A DNA stretch of 64,000 nt from Acinetobacter sp. SFB. GTDB taxonomy: Bacteria; Pseudomonadota; Gammaproteobacteria; Pseudomonadales; Moraxellaceae. The notes under the pieces are model-generated. The model was not told where the DNA came from, ran no database searches, and was given only the letters and a program-made list of their open reading frames with translations. The stretch's first letter is position 1. Each line of letters starts with the position of its first letter. The stretch is from contig NZ_LSZH01000015.1 in the NCBI RefSeq assembly GCF_001647545.1, positions 62,001-126,000 on the forward strand. The letters are read 5' to 3'. The translations under genes and the position numbers were made by a program. Of this stretch, positions 37,235 to 45,917 are shown one piece after another.

Positions 37235-38566
37235 ATGAGTTATTTTGGAACAGATGGCATTCGCGGAAAGTTTGGGGAGCTTCCAATTACACCTGAATTT
37301 GCGCTTAAGCTAGGCTTTGCGGCAGGTAAAGTATTAAAACAATATAGTAAGAAAACCAAGCCCATCGTGGTTATGGGTAAAGATACCCGTTTATCTGGCT
37401 ATATTTTAGAATCTGCATTACAAGCTGGTTTAAATGCTGCTGGAGTCTATGTTCATTTGTTGGGACCATTGCCAACCCCCGCAATTGCACATTTAACCCG
37501 TGCTTTGCATGCCAGTTTAGGCATTGTGATTTCAGCTTCGCATAATCCTTATTTTGATAATGGGATTAAGTTTTTCTCAAGCGAAGGCAAAAAATTACCC
37601 GATGAAGTTCAAGAGGCAATTAATCAAGAACTTGAAAAAGAATTGAAAATTGAAGATACCGCAAACCTGGGTAAAAGCGTTCGTGTTAAAGATGCCAACG
37701 GCCGTTATATCGAGTTTTGTAAATCCACATTTCCTTACCATTTTGACTTAAGTAATTTAAAGATCGTGGTGGATTGTGCCAATGGTGCTGCGTATAACGT
37801 AGGTCCTTCGGTCTTTAAAGAATTAGGTGCTAAAGTTATTGCACTCTATAACGAACCTGATGGTTTAAATATTAATAAAGACTGTGGTTCAACCCATCCT
37901 GAAAGTCTGCAAAAATCAGTGCTTGAACATCAAGCTGACTTAGGGATTGCTTTTGATGGGGATGCAGACCGCGTAGTTTTGGTGGATAAATATGGCCAGT
38001 TGGTTGATGGCGATAACATCCTTTATATTCTGGCGACCCAAGCGAGCCAGAAACCTGCCGGAATTGTCGGTACGGTCATGAGCAATATGGCACTTGAATT
38101 GGCACTCGAAAAAGCGCAAGTTCCATTTATACGTGCCAGTGTAGGTGACCGTTATGTATTGCAAGCACTAGATGAAAATGGCTGGGTGATTGGCGGTGAG
38201 CCATCCGGGCATATTTTGACGCTAGACAAGAGCACCACAGGCGATGCGATTATTGCAGCCTTGCAAGTATTGACTGTTATGGTTGAACAGAAAAAAGCCT
38301 TGCATGAATTGGTTGCAGATTTCCATTTATTGCCCAATGTACTGGTAAATGTTCGCTTAGACGCAATGTTTGATCCCTATGCTGTGCCTGCACTGGTGAC
38401 TGAATTTGAAAAAGCGGAACAACAACTTAAAGGTCGAGGTCGTTTACTGATTCGTAAATCGGGCACTGAACCGGTCATTCGGGTGATGGTGGAAGGTGAA
38501 GAGCTTCAGGAAGTCACCGATTTAGCCAACCATCTTGCAGATGCTGTGCGTGCCAATGCGGCTTAA
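37235..38566 (+). CDS. glmM: phosphoglucosamine mutase
   Basis: Converts glucosamine-6-P to glucosamine-1-P for UDP-GlcNAc synthesis. 443 residues. It shows [12 protein letters not shown] at the N-terminus, the phosphoserine loop [17 protein letters not shown] (Ser near 102), the metal loop FDGDADRV, the sugar loop GGEPSGHIL and the phosphate-binding [15 protein letters not shown]. It heads an apparent glmM-pdxH-recJ operon: pdxH starts 9 bases later. Confidence 0.97.
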   Translation: MSYFGTDGIRGKFGELPITPEFALKLGFAAGKVLKQYSKKTKPIVVMGKDTRLSGYILESALQAGLNAAGVYVHLLGPLPTPAIAHLTRALHASLGIVISASHNPYFDNGIKFFSSEGKKLPDEVQEAINQELEKELKIEDTANLGKSVRVKDANGRYIEFCKSTFPYHFDLSNLKIVVDCANGAAYNVGPSVFKELGAKVIALYNEPDGLNINKDCGSTHPESLQKSVLEHQADLGIAFDGDADRVVLVDKYGQLVDGDNILYILATQASQKPAGIVGTVMSNMALELALEKAQVPFIRASVGDRYVLQALDENGWVIGGEPSGHILTLDKSTTGDAIIAALQVLTVMVEQKKALHELVADFHLLPNVLVNVRLDAMFDPYAVPALVTEFEKAEQQLKGRGRLLIRKSGTEPVIRVMVEGEELQEVTDLANHLADAVRANAA

Positions 38567-38575
38567 GGGAACAAT

Positions 38576-39232
38576 ATGAATGATGTGATTAAAGACTTGA
38601 GCGAACTTCGCTTAAGTTATCAAAAAGGTGAATTACATGAAGCGCATGTAGATGAGAATCCACATGTACAGTTTTTAACATGGTTTAACGCATCTTTAGA
38701 AGCCAAGTTGCATGAACCCTATGCCATGTCTTTGGCCACGGCAAATGCGCAAGGTCGTCCGCACGTACGTACCGTATTATTACGCGGTGCAACGCAGGCA
38801 GGTTATGACTTTTATACTAATTATGACAGTCAAAAAGGTTTGGATTTAATCGAAAATCCTTATGCGGAACTGCTGTTCTACTGGCCTGAACTGGAACGTC
38901 AAATTCGGGTGAGTGGTAAAGTTGAAAAGATCTCCTTGGCAGAGTCGACCGACTATTATCATAAACGTCCACGGGATAGCCAGATTGCCGCGCATATCAG
39001 TACACCACAAAGTGGAGTCATTGCTAGCCGTGAAGAATTGCAAACACGATTCCAGGCTTTGCAAGATCGGGTTGCAGAAAAAACAGAATTGGCCAAACCA
39101 GAATTCTGGGGTGGTTATCGTCTGGTGCCGGACTATTATGAGTTTTGGCAAGGGCGGCCAAACCGTTTACATGACCGCTTAAGTTATGAAAGAATCGACG
39201 CTACGTGGAAATTACAACGGCTCATGCCTTAA
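38576..39232 (+). CDS. pdxH: pyridoxamine 5'-phosphate oxidase
   Basis: FMN enzyme that makes pyridoxal phosphate. 218 residues. It shows EPYAMSLATANAQGRPHVRTVLLRG, YDFYTNYDSQKGLDLIENP, the FMN/substrate region VSGKVEKISLAESTDYYHKRPRDSQIAAHIS in outline, and ends in the family signature FWQGRPNRLHDRLSYE with the substrate-binding Arg and His. The stop codon directly abuts the recJ start. Confidence 0.97.
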   Translation: MNDVIKDLSELRLSYQKGELHEAHVDENPHVQFLTWFNASLEAKLHEPYAMSLATANAQGRPHVRTVLLRGATQAGYDFYTNYDSQKGLDLIENPYAELLFYWPELERQIRVSGKVEKISLAESTDYYHKRPRDSQIAAHISTPQSGVIASREELQTRFQALQDRVAEKTELAKPEFWGGYRLVPDYYEFWQGRPNRLHDRLSYERIDATWKLQRLMP

Positions 39233-40936
39233 ATGCCAAAAACCCTGATTCAGCAACGACCTTTTATTACACGCCCTGAAAATATTCAGGGCGTGTCGCC
39301 CTTTATTGCGCAAATTTTAGCGCGCCGTGGTGTGCAATCTGAACAAGAACTTGAATTTAAACTGAAACATTTACTCGCTCCAAATATGAAGGGTTTAGAA
39401 CAAGCCATTCAAATTATGAATCAAGCGATTGATGAAAATAAAAAAATAGTTATTGTCGGTGACTATGATGCCGATGGTGCAACCAGCACCGCATTGATGG
39501 TTTTAGCTTTACGGGATATGGGTGCCAATGTTAAATATTTGGTTCCGGATCGGTTCAAGTATGGCTATGGTTTAACACCCAAAATTGCCGATCTGGCTTT
39601 TACCCGCTATCAGCCAGACCTGCTGATTACGGTCGATAACGGTATTTCCAGTCATGCAGGCGTTGAACAAGCGCAAGCACATGGCATGCAGGTGATTATT
39701 ACCGATCACCATTTGACCACCAAGGAAACGCCTAAAGCGGAAGCTGTAGTCAACCCGAATCAACTGGGTTGTGAATTTCCGAGTAAGGCCTTGGCTGGGG
39801 TGGGGGTTGCATTTTACTTACTTGCCAATCTGTCGAGTTATCGAAGCAAATTCGGAAAGTCGACTTCCAAAGTGACCCAGTATTTAGATCTGGTTGCACT
39901 GGGTACTTATGCAGATGTCGCAAGTCTAGATTATAACAATCGCATTTTGGTCGATGCCGGGGTTAAACGGATTCAGCAAAATCAATGTCGTGCAGGGATT
40001 AGTGCTTTACTCGATATTGCAGCACGCGAACCGTCGCAACTCAAAGCCCAAGATTTGGGCTTTGTACTTGGTCCACGAATTAATGCGGCTGGGCGCATGG
40101 AAACCATGGACATTGGTATTGAATGTCTTCTGGCAAGTGATATGCAAACGGCTTATCCATTGGCGCAGCAGTTGAATCAATTGAATATTGAGCGTCGTCA
40201 GGTGGAAGCGCAGATGAAACAAGAGGCCTTATCTGAATTAGCAAACTTGCAATTGGATCAGGCAGATTTACCTGCGGCTTTAATTTTATTTGAACCGTAT
40301 TGGCATCAGGGCGTGATTGGCATTGTGGCAGGTCGTCTGAAAGAACAGTTTCATCGTCCAAGTATTGTTTTTGCGGCAGATGACGATGGTATTCATATCA
40401 AAGGTTCTGCACGTTCCATAGAGGGCGTGCATATTCGGGATGCGATTGAACTGATTGCGGAACAACATCCGCATTTGGTCAGTCACTTTGGGGGACATGC
40501 CGTAGCAGCGGGTTTAACCATCAAGAAACAGCATTTTGAAGAATTTAAGCACGCTTTTGAGCAGTTAATTTCAACTCTGGATGAATCACTGTTTCATGCG
40601 ACTGTATGGACGGATGGTGAATTACCGACAGAAAATTTTCAAATTGATACAGTCGATCTGCTGCAAAATCTAACCCCATGGGGACAAAAGTTTCCGTCCC
40701 CGATTTTTGAAGGCGTATTTAAAGTCTTGGATTATCGCTGGTTGAAAGAAACCCATTTGAAATTGCGTTTGGCTTTGGAAAATGGCCAAATTGTGGAAGC
40801 GATTGCCTTTAATGCCAGTGAGAAATTTGAATTTGATGCCATGCAAAATAGTATTCGACTGGTGTATGAAATCGATAAAAATGACTTTAATGGCAACGTC
40901 AGTTTACAACTGCGGGTCATACATTTAGCACAATAA
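39233..40936 (+). CDS. recJ: single-strand DNA 5'-3' exonuclease RecJ
   Basis: DHH-family nuclease for recombination and mismatch repair. 567 residues. Catalytic motifs are GDYDADGATSTALM, LITVDNGISSH and VIITDHHLTTKE. Later come GPRINAAGRM and, in the DHHA1 domain, HFGGHAVAAGLTI. A C-terminal OB-like domain follows. The ATG at 39233 is immediately after the pdxH stop, so translation is probably coupled. Confidence 0.97.
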   Translation: MPKTLIQQRPFITRPENIQGVSPFIAQILARRGVQSEQELEFKLKHLLAPNMKGLEQAIQIMNQAIDENKKIVIVGDYDADGATSTALMVLALRDMGANVKYLVPDRFKYGYGLTPKIADLAFTRYQPDLLITVDNGISSHAGVEQAQAHGMQVIITDHHLTTKETPKAEAVVNPNQLGCEFPSKALAGVGVAFYLLANLSSYRSKFGKSTSKVTQYLDLVALGTYADVASLDYNNRILVDAGVKRIQQNQCRAGISALLDIAAREPSQLKAQDLGFVLGPRINAAGRMETMDIGIECLLASDMQTAYPLAQQLNQLNIERRQVEAQMKQEALSELANLQLDQADLPAALILFEPYWHQGVIGIVAGRLKEQFHRPSIVFAADDDGIHIKGSARSIEGVHIRDAIELIAEQHPHLVSHFGGHAVAAGLTIKKQHFEEFKHAFEQLISTLDESLFHATVWTDGELPTENFQIDTVDLLQNLTPWGQKFPSPIFEGVFKVLDYRWLKETHLKLRLALENGQIVEAIAFNASEKFEFDAMQNSIRLVYEIDKNDFNGNVSLQLRVIHLAQ

Positions 40937-40964
40937 AAAAACCGCTCAATTGAGCGGTTTTTTT
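40935..40964. terminator. bidirectional terminator between recJ and porin gene
   Basis: A perfect palindrome, AAAAAAACCGCTCAA joined to its reverse complement, serving the convergent recJ and porin genes. Confidence 0.92.
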
Positions 40965-40988
40965 ATTGATTTGATTCATCGGGTCTGA

Positions 40989-41822
40989 TTAGAAGCGGAA
41001 TGTACCGTTAATACCGAATGAGTCAGCACCATCAGTTGTGGTGTAATTAACACCTACAGCAATTGCTGGAGTAAAGAATTTTTGAGCACGAACTGAAAAT
41101 ACAGTGTCAAAATCATCTAAAGTCGCATCATTAACCGATACACCCACGCTTAAAGTTGGGTCAATATAAAGATCAGCAGCTAAGCCATACGCTGTTTCAT
41201 CACCGAATGCAGTTGATGCTTCAAAGTTAGCATAGTGGTTGCCAATCAAAGTTACATATTTAGCACGCAAGGTAAGCGCGGTATCATCTGCTAATGCAGA
41301 AGCAGCACTATAAGTATTGATAAAACCTTTTTTAGCGACTTGATGTGCATCGATGTTTTCTTTTGAAACACCCGCAGCTAAAAGCAAGCCATTGATTGGT
41401 AAGTAACCTGCTTCAATTGCATAACCGGTATTATCATCTGATGCTTTGATGAAATCATCTTCAACAGTAATTTCTGCTCGATTTAAGCTACCCGCAACAT
41501 AGAATTGTGTATTGGGAATAAAGAATTCACCATTGATACCTACAGTATCAATTTTAAGTTCAATGCCTTCTTCATCGTTGCTTGCATTGGCATAAGCCAA
41601 ACCAATATTGCTGGCTTTACCTAAAAAAGCAGCTTCAGCAAGAGGAGCATTTTTAACTTGAACCCCATTTAAATAATACTTCCCCCCAATTGCATATGTA
41701 TCAACGCCATCAGTATCATCAATATCAGTATTTTCATATGCAGCATAGATTTCAGCTTGGTAAGCATGTGCAGTCCCTAGGCTGGCAAGAAGTGCTGTAG
41801 CAAGAGCAAGTTTCTTAAGCAT
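40989..41822 (-). CDS. Omp33-36-like porin, copy 1
   Basis: 277 residues with a signal peptide (MLKKLALATALLASLGTAHA before YQAEIYAAYE). The pattern resembles Acinetobacter Omp33-36: KYYLNGVQVKNAPLAEAAFL early, YAIEAGYLPINGLLLAAGVS in the middle, LTLRAKYVTL and a C-terminal FGINGTFRF ending in Phe. Omp33-36 is a water and small-solute porin connected with carbapenem susceptibility and cytotoxicity in A. baumannii; whether this relative shares that is not known. It is a tandem paralogue of the next gene but has its own promoter. Confidence 0.87.
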   Translation of the reverse strand: MLKKLALATALLASLGTAHAYQAEIYAAYENTDIDDTDGVDTYAIGGKYYLNGVQVKNAPLAEAAFLGKASNIGLAYANASNDEEGIELKIDTVGINGEFFIPNTQFYVAGSLNRAEITVEDDFIKASDDNTGYAIEAGYLPINGLLLAAGVSKENIDAHQVAKKGFINTYSAASALADDTALTLRAKYVTLIGNHYANFEASTAFGDETAYGLAADLYIDPTLSVGVSVNDATLDDFDTVFSVRAQKFFTPAIAVGVNYTTTDGADSFGINGTFRF

Positions 41823-41943
41823 TTATATTTCTCTCTTTGTTATAAAAATATAACTGTTTTATTAACAGTTGTAACAAATTGTACAGTTTATATTCGCCCC
41901 GTCAATGTGCAAAAAATACCTAAATGCTTTTTTTGAGTGCAAA

Positions 41944-41973
41944 AAAATGGCCCATCTAAAGATGGGCCATTTT
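41944..41973 (-). terminator. intrinsic terminator of the upstream porin gene
   Basis: AAAATGGCCCATC, TAAA loop, GATGGGCCATTTT: a 13-bp stem between the tandem porins. On the minus strand it ends in a T tract. Confidence 0.93.
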
Positions 41974-41996
41974 ATGAAAAGTAGGTTAAGAGGTGA

Positions 41997-42785
41997 TTAG
42001 AAACGGTATTTTGCAGCTACACCAAATGAGTTGTAGTCATTGTTACCGATTTCACCGAAACCAACACGACCTTCAAGGCTTACTTGTTGGTTAATGAATT
42101 TACGTGCATTGATACCAAATTCACTTTGATCAACTAAGTCATTGTTATGATAGTCAGCACCAACGCTTAGTGTTTTATCAATGAAGTAATCGGCAGCAAG
42201 ATTGTATTCATCTAGATCACCAAATGCAGCACCAGCTTCTAGGTTGATGTCTTTACCATTACTTAAGGTGGTAACATATTTTGCACGTAGTGTTGGATCT
42301 ACGCCATCGTCATAGTCGTTGTCATAACCTTTAAGACCAGCGGCAATCAATAGGCCTGGAGCTGGAAGGTAACCGACTTCAGCGGCATAGTATGTGGTGT
42401 CAAAGTCAAATTTTTGACCTAAAAAATCATAACGTTCTGTTTGATTTTGACTGATGTTACCGCTTAAATAAAAGTCAGAATTTGGTACGTAAACTTCTGC
42501 ACCGATACCATAAGTGTTGTCATCTACATCACCACGATCAGCAAATGTTGCTTGTGCATTTACGTTACTTGCACGGTCAAGGAACGCTGCTTCTGCAAGT
42601 GGGGCATTACGAGTTTGCACGGGGTTAAAGTAATAAGTACCATTTACACCAAAAGCACTACCTGAACTGCCATTATCTGGATCCACGTAAGCTGCTGCTG
42701 CGCCTACTTCGGCTTGGTATGCATTTGCTGTACCTGTTACTGCTAGAGCAGAAAGAAGTGCTGAAGCAATGGCTAATTTTTTCAT
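41997..42785 (-). CDS. Omp33-36-like porin, copy 2
   Basis: 262 residues with a signal peptide (MKKLAIASALLSALAVTGTANA before YQAEVGAAAA). It shares the frame of its neighbour: GTYYFNPVQTRNAPLAEAAFLDRASN, YAAEVGYLPAPGLLIAAGL, LRAKYVTTL and a terminal GVAAKYRF. The two are diverged but clearly related, so an old duplication is likely. It is followed by its own terminator, so the two can be expressed independently. Substrate unknown. Confidence 0.87.
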   Translation of the reverse strand: MKKLAIASALLSALAVTGTANAYQAEVGAAAAYVDPDNGSSGSAFGVNGTYYFNPVQTRNAPLAEAAFLDRASNVNAQATFADRGDVDDNTYGIGAEVYVPNSDFYLSGNISQNQTERYDFLGQKFDFDTTYYAAEVGYLPAPGLLIAAGLKGYDNDYDDGVDPTLRAKYVTTLSNGKDINLEAGAAFGDLDEYNLAADYFIDKTLSVGADYHNNDLVDQSEFGINARKFINQQVSLEGRVGFGEIGNNDYNSFGVAAKYRF

Positions 42786-43208
42786 GGATACTACCCCTAA
42801 AATTTATGGTTAAAATTAATACATTTTTTGTTACAAGTTTAAGTCTAGAGCAAAAAAAATCTGGGTCAATCATCGCAAGGTTACTCAAATGTTGCTAACG
42901 TAATCTTATGTAAGTTTAAATGGTTAAGTATTTGAAAAAAATAATATTATTTAAATGTTTTGTTTTATTAAAATTATGGAGAGTTAATGAATTTATGTGA
43001 ATTTTTAATAAAATTTTAAGTATTTTGTAACACAATAGTAAGTTAATATTAAAAAATAACCTCAATTGAGTCTGCTTTTTTACTCATTTTTTGATCACTG
43101 AATTGTCTAAATACCAGATGATAATTTGGACGAAAATTGAGTCTTTAAAGATTTATTCTGTATAAGCCGGATTTAAATTAAAAATTAATTTTAGCTGTTT
43201 TGAGACTA
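42786..43208. other. porin upstream region up to the IS boundary
   Basis: 423 very AT-rich bases holding the promoter of the porin at 42785. No gene is visible. The IS5-family element begins at its far end, so any regulatory DNA beyond 43208 has been separated from the porin. Confidence 0.5.
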
Positions 43209-44062
43209 GGGTCTGTTGACATTTCATAAGGGTAACCAAATAAAGATATACGCTAAAGCAACTGAATTTTCGTAGTTCTGCTTTAGCTTGTCGTAACGAG
43301 TAGCAATTCCTCTGAAATGTTTTAACCTCGCAAATGTATTCTCAACTAAATGTCTGATTCTATATAAATACCAATCCATATGTTGATTGCTAGATTTAGA
43401 ATTACACTTCTTTGGAATATTGGCTTTGGTTTGAGTTTTTTTGATTTTCTCTCTGAGAGGCTCAGAATCATAACCTTTGTCTGCACATAGTATTTTTGTT
43501 TCTTTTAAATCCAAGCCATCGATCAAATCAGGTGCAACTTTCACATCGTGCGTTGTGCCATCACCAATGATGAATTCGATAGGGTTCCCACTGGCATCCA
43601 CAGCTAAATGTATTTTAGAGCTATTTCCACCGATGCTTTTTGAAATAGCTTGATGATAGATGCCAGTCGCATGCTGATGAGCTCTAATATGACTAGCATC
43701 AATAAAGATCCACTCTAAATCTGCATGACTAGATAATAACTTAAATATTTTGAGTAACTTATTATCTTTACTCCATCGGCTGAATTTCTTGAAAATAGAG
43801 TTTGGTTTGCCGAAAGCATCAGGTAAATCACGCCAAGGACATCCCGTTCTAATCCGATAAAGGATCGCTTCAATAAACAATCTTAAATTCTGTTTGAGAT
43901 AAATACCGAAATTGGAGATGAGGAGCACTGCTCCGTAAGATTTCAGCTTAGACCAGTGTTGATCATTCAGCATTGTACGAGGCATAGCGAGGAGTGAATT
44001 TAGTTTGGCGATTGAATTCTACTTTCTCGCTATTTTTTTGAACAGCAAATGTCAACAGATCC
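43209..44062 (-). mobile_element. complete IS5-family insertion sequence
   Basis: 854 bases bounded by near-perfect terminal inverted repeats: GGGTCTGTTGACATTT (43209-43224) and, at the right end, the reverse complement GGATCTGTTGACATTT (44047-44062). One base differs in 16. The flanks read TA at 43207-43208 and 44063-44064, a plausible 2-base duplication; the shared C before each TA leaves CTA possible with shifted ends. It carries one transposase gene on the minus strand. It sits between the porin promoter region and prfB without breaking a gene. Confidence 0.92.
43224..43985 (-). CDS. IS5-family transposase (IS427-like group)
   Basis: 253 residues in one uninterrupted frame. The DDE triad is visible as Asp96 (FIDASHIRAHQHATG), Asp169 (LCADKGYDSEPLREK) and Glu215 (IRHLVENTFARLKHFRG). 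The N-terminal part is the usual DUF4096-like segment (IEAILYRIRTGCPWRDLPDAFG). Many IS427-group transposases need a programmed frameshift between two frames; here both halves are already fused, so it is likely functional. The stop codon lies at the edge of the left inverted repeat. Confidence 0.93.
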   Translation of the reverse strand: MPRTMLNDQHWSKLKSYGAVLLISNFGIYLKQNLRLFIEAILYRIRTGCPWRDLPDAFGKPNSIFKKFSRWSKDNKLLKIFKLLSSHADLEWIFIDASHIRAHQHATGIYHQAISKSIGGNSSKIHLAVDASGNPIEFIIGDGTTHDVKVAPDLIDGLDLKETKILCADKGYDSEPLREKIKKTQTKANIPKKCNSKSSNQHMDWYLYRIRHLVENTFARLKHFRGIATRYDKLKQNYENSVALAYIFIWLPL

Positions 44063-44198
44063 TAATCTTTTTAATAAATATACCAAGCATTTATTTAAGG
44101 CTTTAAGGGCGATTCACGTACTTAAATCAATAAAAATTTTAAAAATGTCAGCAGTGATCTGATCGTAGCTCCTCTAAAATTGCATCCATGCTCTGTGT

Positions 44199-44204
44199 TA
44201 TAAT
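44199..44204 (+). promoter_or_regulatory. extended -10 promoter of prfB
   Basis: TGTTATAAT gives a perfect -10 with a TG extension, 44 bases before the prfB start and about 135 bases from the IS end. So the IS does not remove this promoter. No good -35 is seen at normal spacing. Confidence 0.5.
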
Positions 44205-44247
44205 TACTGCCTATTTAAGCCTAGTATTCTGATTGAGAGTAATTCAC

Positions 44248-45343
44248 GTGGAAATTAATCCTTATCTAAACCAACTAAAAGACTTAAACGACCGTGGTCA
44301 AACACTACGGGGGTATCTTTGACTACGATCTGAAAAAAGAGCGTTTGGAAGAGGTTCTCCGCGAGTTAGAAGATCCGACGATTTGGAATGATCAAAGTCG
44401 TGCACAAGCCATGGCCAAAGAAAAAGGCGAGCTTGAAAACGTACTCAATGTACTTGAAGGTTTATCGACGCAACTTGAAGACGCGCAAGCGTTGCTAGAT
44501 TTAGCGGTTGAAGCAGATGACGAAAGTTTGCTTGAAGATGTGCAAGCAGAATTAGATGCCTCTGAATCTGAACTGGCAAAACTTGAATTCCGTCGTATGT
44601 TCAGTCATCCCATGGATCCAAACCCATGTTATGTGGAAATTCAGGCGGGTTCTGGTGGTACAGAAGCACAGGACTGGGCTTCAATGCTGCTGCGCATGTA
44701 TTTGCGCTGGATTGAACGTCATGGCTTTAAAGCGGAATTGATGGAAGAATCTGACGGTGATGTGGCTGGAATTAAATCGGCGACGATTCGTGTAGAAGGC
44801 GACTATGCCTATGGCTGGTTACGTACCGAATCCGGTGTTCACCGTTTAGTACGTAAATCGCCCTTTGACTCGGGTAACCGTCGTCATACTTCATTCTCTG
44901 CAGTATTTGTGTCACCTGAAGTTGATGACAACATTGAAATTGATATCAATCCTGCGGATGTTCGTACTGATACCTATCGTGCATCGGGTGCCGGTGGTCA
45001 GCATATTAACAAAACCGACTCTGCGGTACGTTTAACCCATGCACCAACAGGAATTGTGGTGGCGTGTCAGAACCAGCGTTCACAGCATGCCAACCGTGAC
45101 CATGCCTGGAAACAGCTACGTGCAAAACTGTACGAACGTGAAATGCAAATTCGTAACGATGCCGCTCAAGCACTGGAAGATACCAAATCGGATATCGGTT
45201 GGGGCAGCCAGATTCGTTCCTACGTACTGGATGATTCACGTATTAAAGATTTGCGTACCGGTGTGGAAAGCTCGAACACGGGTGCAGTGCTGGATGGCGA
45301 TTTGGATAAATTTATTGAAGCCAGCTTAAAACAGGGCTTATAA
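44248..45343 (+). CDS. prfB: peptide chain release factor 2 (programmed +1 frameshift)
   Basis: Releases peptides at UGA and UAA codons. It starts at the GTG at 44248 ([24 protein letters not shown]), meets an in-frame TGA at 44320, and continues in the +1 frame from GAC at 44321 ([13 protein letters not shown]) to 45343. The joined product is 364 residues. The UGA-specificity tripeptide is SPF in [12 protein letters not shown], and the catalytic GGQ lies in [18 protein letters not shown]. The frameshift is autoregulatory: low RF2 lets ribosomes slip and make more. Confidence 0.97.
44307..44323 (+). promoter_or_regulatory. RF2 programmed frameshift site
   Basis: CGG GGG TAT CTT TGA C: the slippery CTT codon, the TGA stop followed by C, and the internal Shine-Dalgarno-like GGGGG three bases before TATCTT. 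This is almost identical to the E. coli prfB site. Confidence 0.96.
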
Positions 45344-45355
45344 GTTTATGGCTTG

Positions 45356-45384
45356 AAAAACAGAGGCTTGTCCTCTGTTTTTTT
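45356..45384 (+). terminator. intrinsic terminator of prfB
   Basis: AAAAACAGAGG, five-base loop, CCTCTGTTTTT and more Ts. Confidence 0.92.
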
Positions 45385-45490
45385 AGCTTTAAAATTAAGA
45401 GACTTGAGTTAATGAAACTCAATGATCAGACAATGTTAGAATAGAGTGAAGTTGTACAAAATTGCAGCAATTTACAAAATGAATATACAA

Positions 45491-45534
45491 TATCGATAAA
45501 TTTCGATATTAATATCGTATAAATTCGATATAAT
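45491..45534 (+). promoter_or_regulatory. two operator-like dyads around the arsR -10 box
   Basis: TATCGA-N6-TCGATA (45491-45508) and ATATCG-N8-CGATAT (45512-45531) are perfect 6-bp dyads; the second overlaps a perfect TATAAT at 45529-45534. Tandem dyads on the promoter suggest autorepression by the ArsR-type protein encoded next. Confidence 0.65.
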
Positions 45535-45575
45535 GATTCTAGGTAAGGTGCTGATCATGACATGAGTGAAATGAG

Positions 45576-45878
45576 ATGGACACAGAAGCAATTTATAAAG
45601 CCTTAGCCAACCCGATTAGACGTCAGATTCTGCAATGTTTAAAAGAGCCTGAGCGTTACATTTCCACTGAAGAGTGCGGAAATGATTTTAGTCGTGGCGT
45701 GTGCGCAGGGCAGATGGAAAAAATTGCCGATATCTCTCAATCGACCATGTCCAATCATTTGTCGGTGCTGCAACAGGCAGGACTGATTGATGTAACCAAA
45801 TATGGGCAATGGTCTTATTTCTCGCGTAATGAAGCACTGATCCAGGAATTTTTACAACATTTACAGCATGCGCTTTAG
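45576..45878 (+). CDS. ArsR/SmtB-family repressor
   Basis: 100 residues. The winged helix-turn-helix shows ALANPIRRQILQCLKEP, then IADISQSTMSNHLSVLQQAGLIDVTKYGQWSYFS. It lacks the CVC metal motif of ArsR. Its cysteines are Cys21, Cys34 (EECGNDF) and Cys43 (GVCAGQM), in an insert between helices. With an Old Yellow Enzyme as the next gene, a thiol-based electrophile or quinone sensor is a better guess than a metal sensor. nemA begins 39 bases downstream. Confidence 0.88.
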   Translation: MDTEAIYKALANPIRRQILQCLKEPERYISTEECGNDFSRGVCAGQMEKIADISQSTMSNHLSVLQQAGLIDVTKYGQWSYFSRNEALIQEFLQHLQHAL

Positions 45879-45917
45879 ACTTTAATCAGTCCGGGCAAGC
45901 TGTAAGAGGATTGCTTG

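Noticed and set aside
43224..43985. Programmed frameshift in the IS5-family transposase
   Set aside because: The DDE residues are all in one open frame of 253 residues, so no frameshift is needed.
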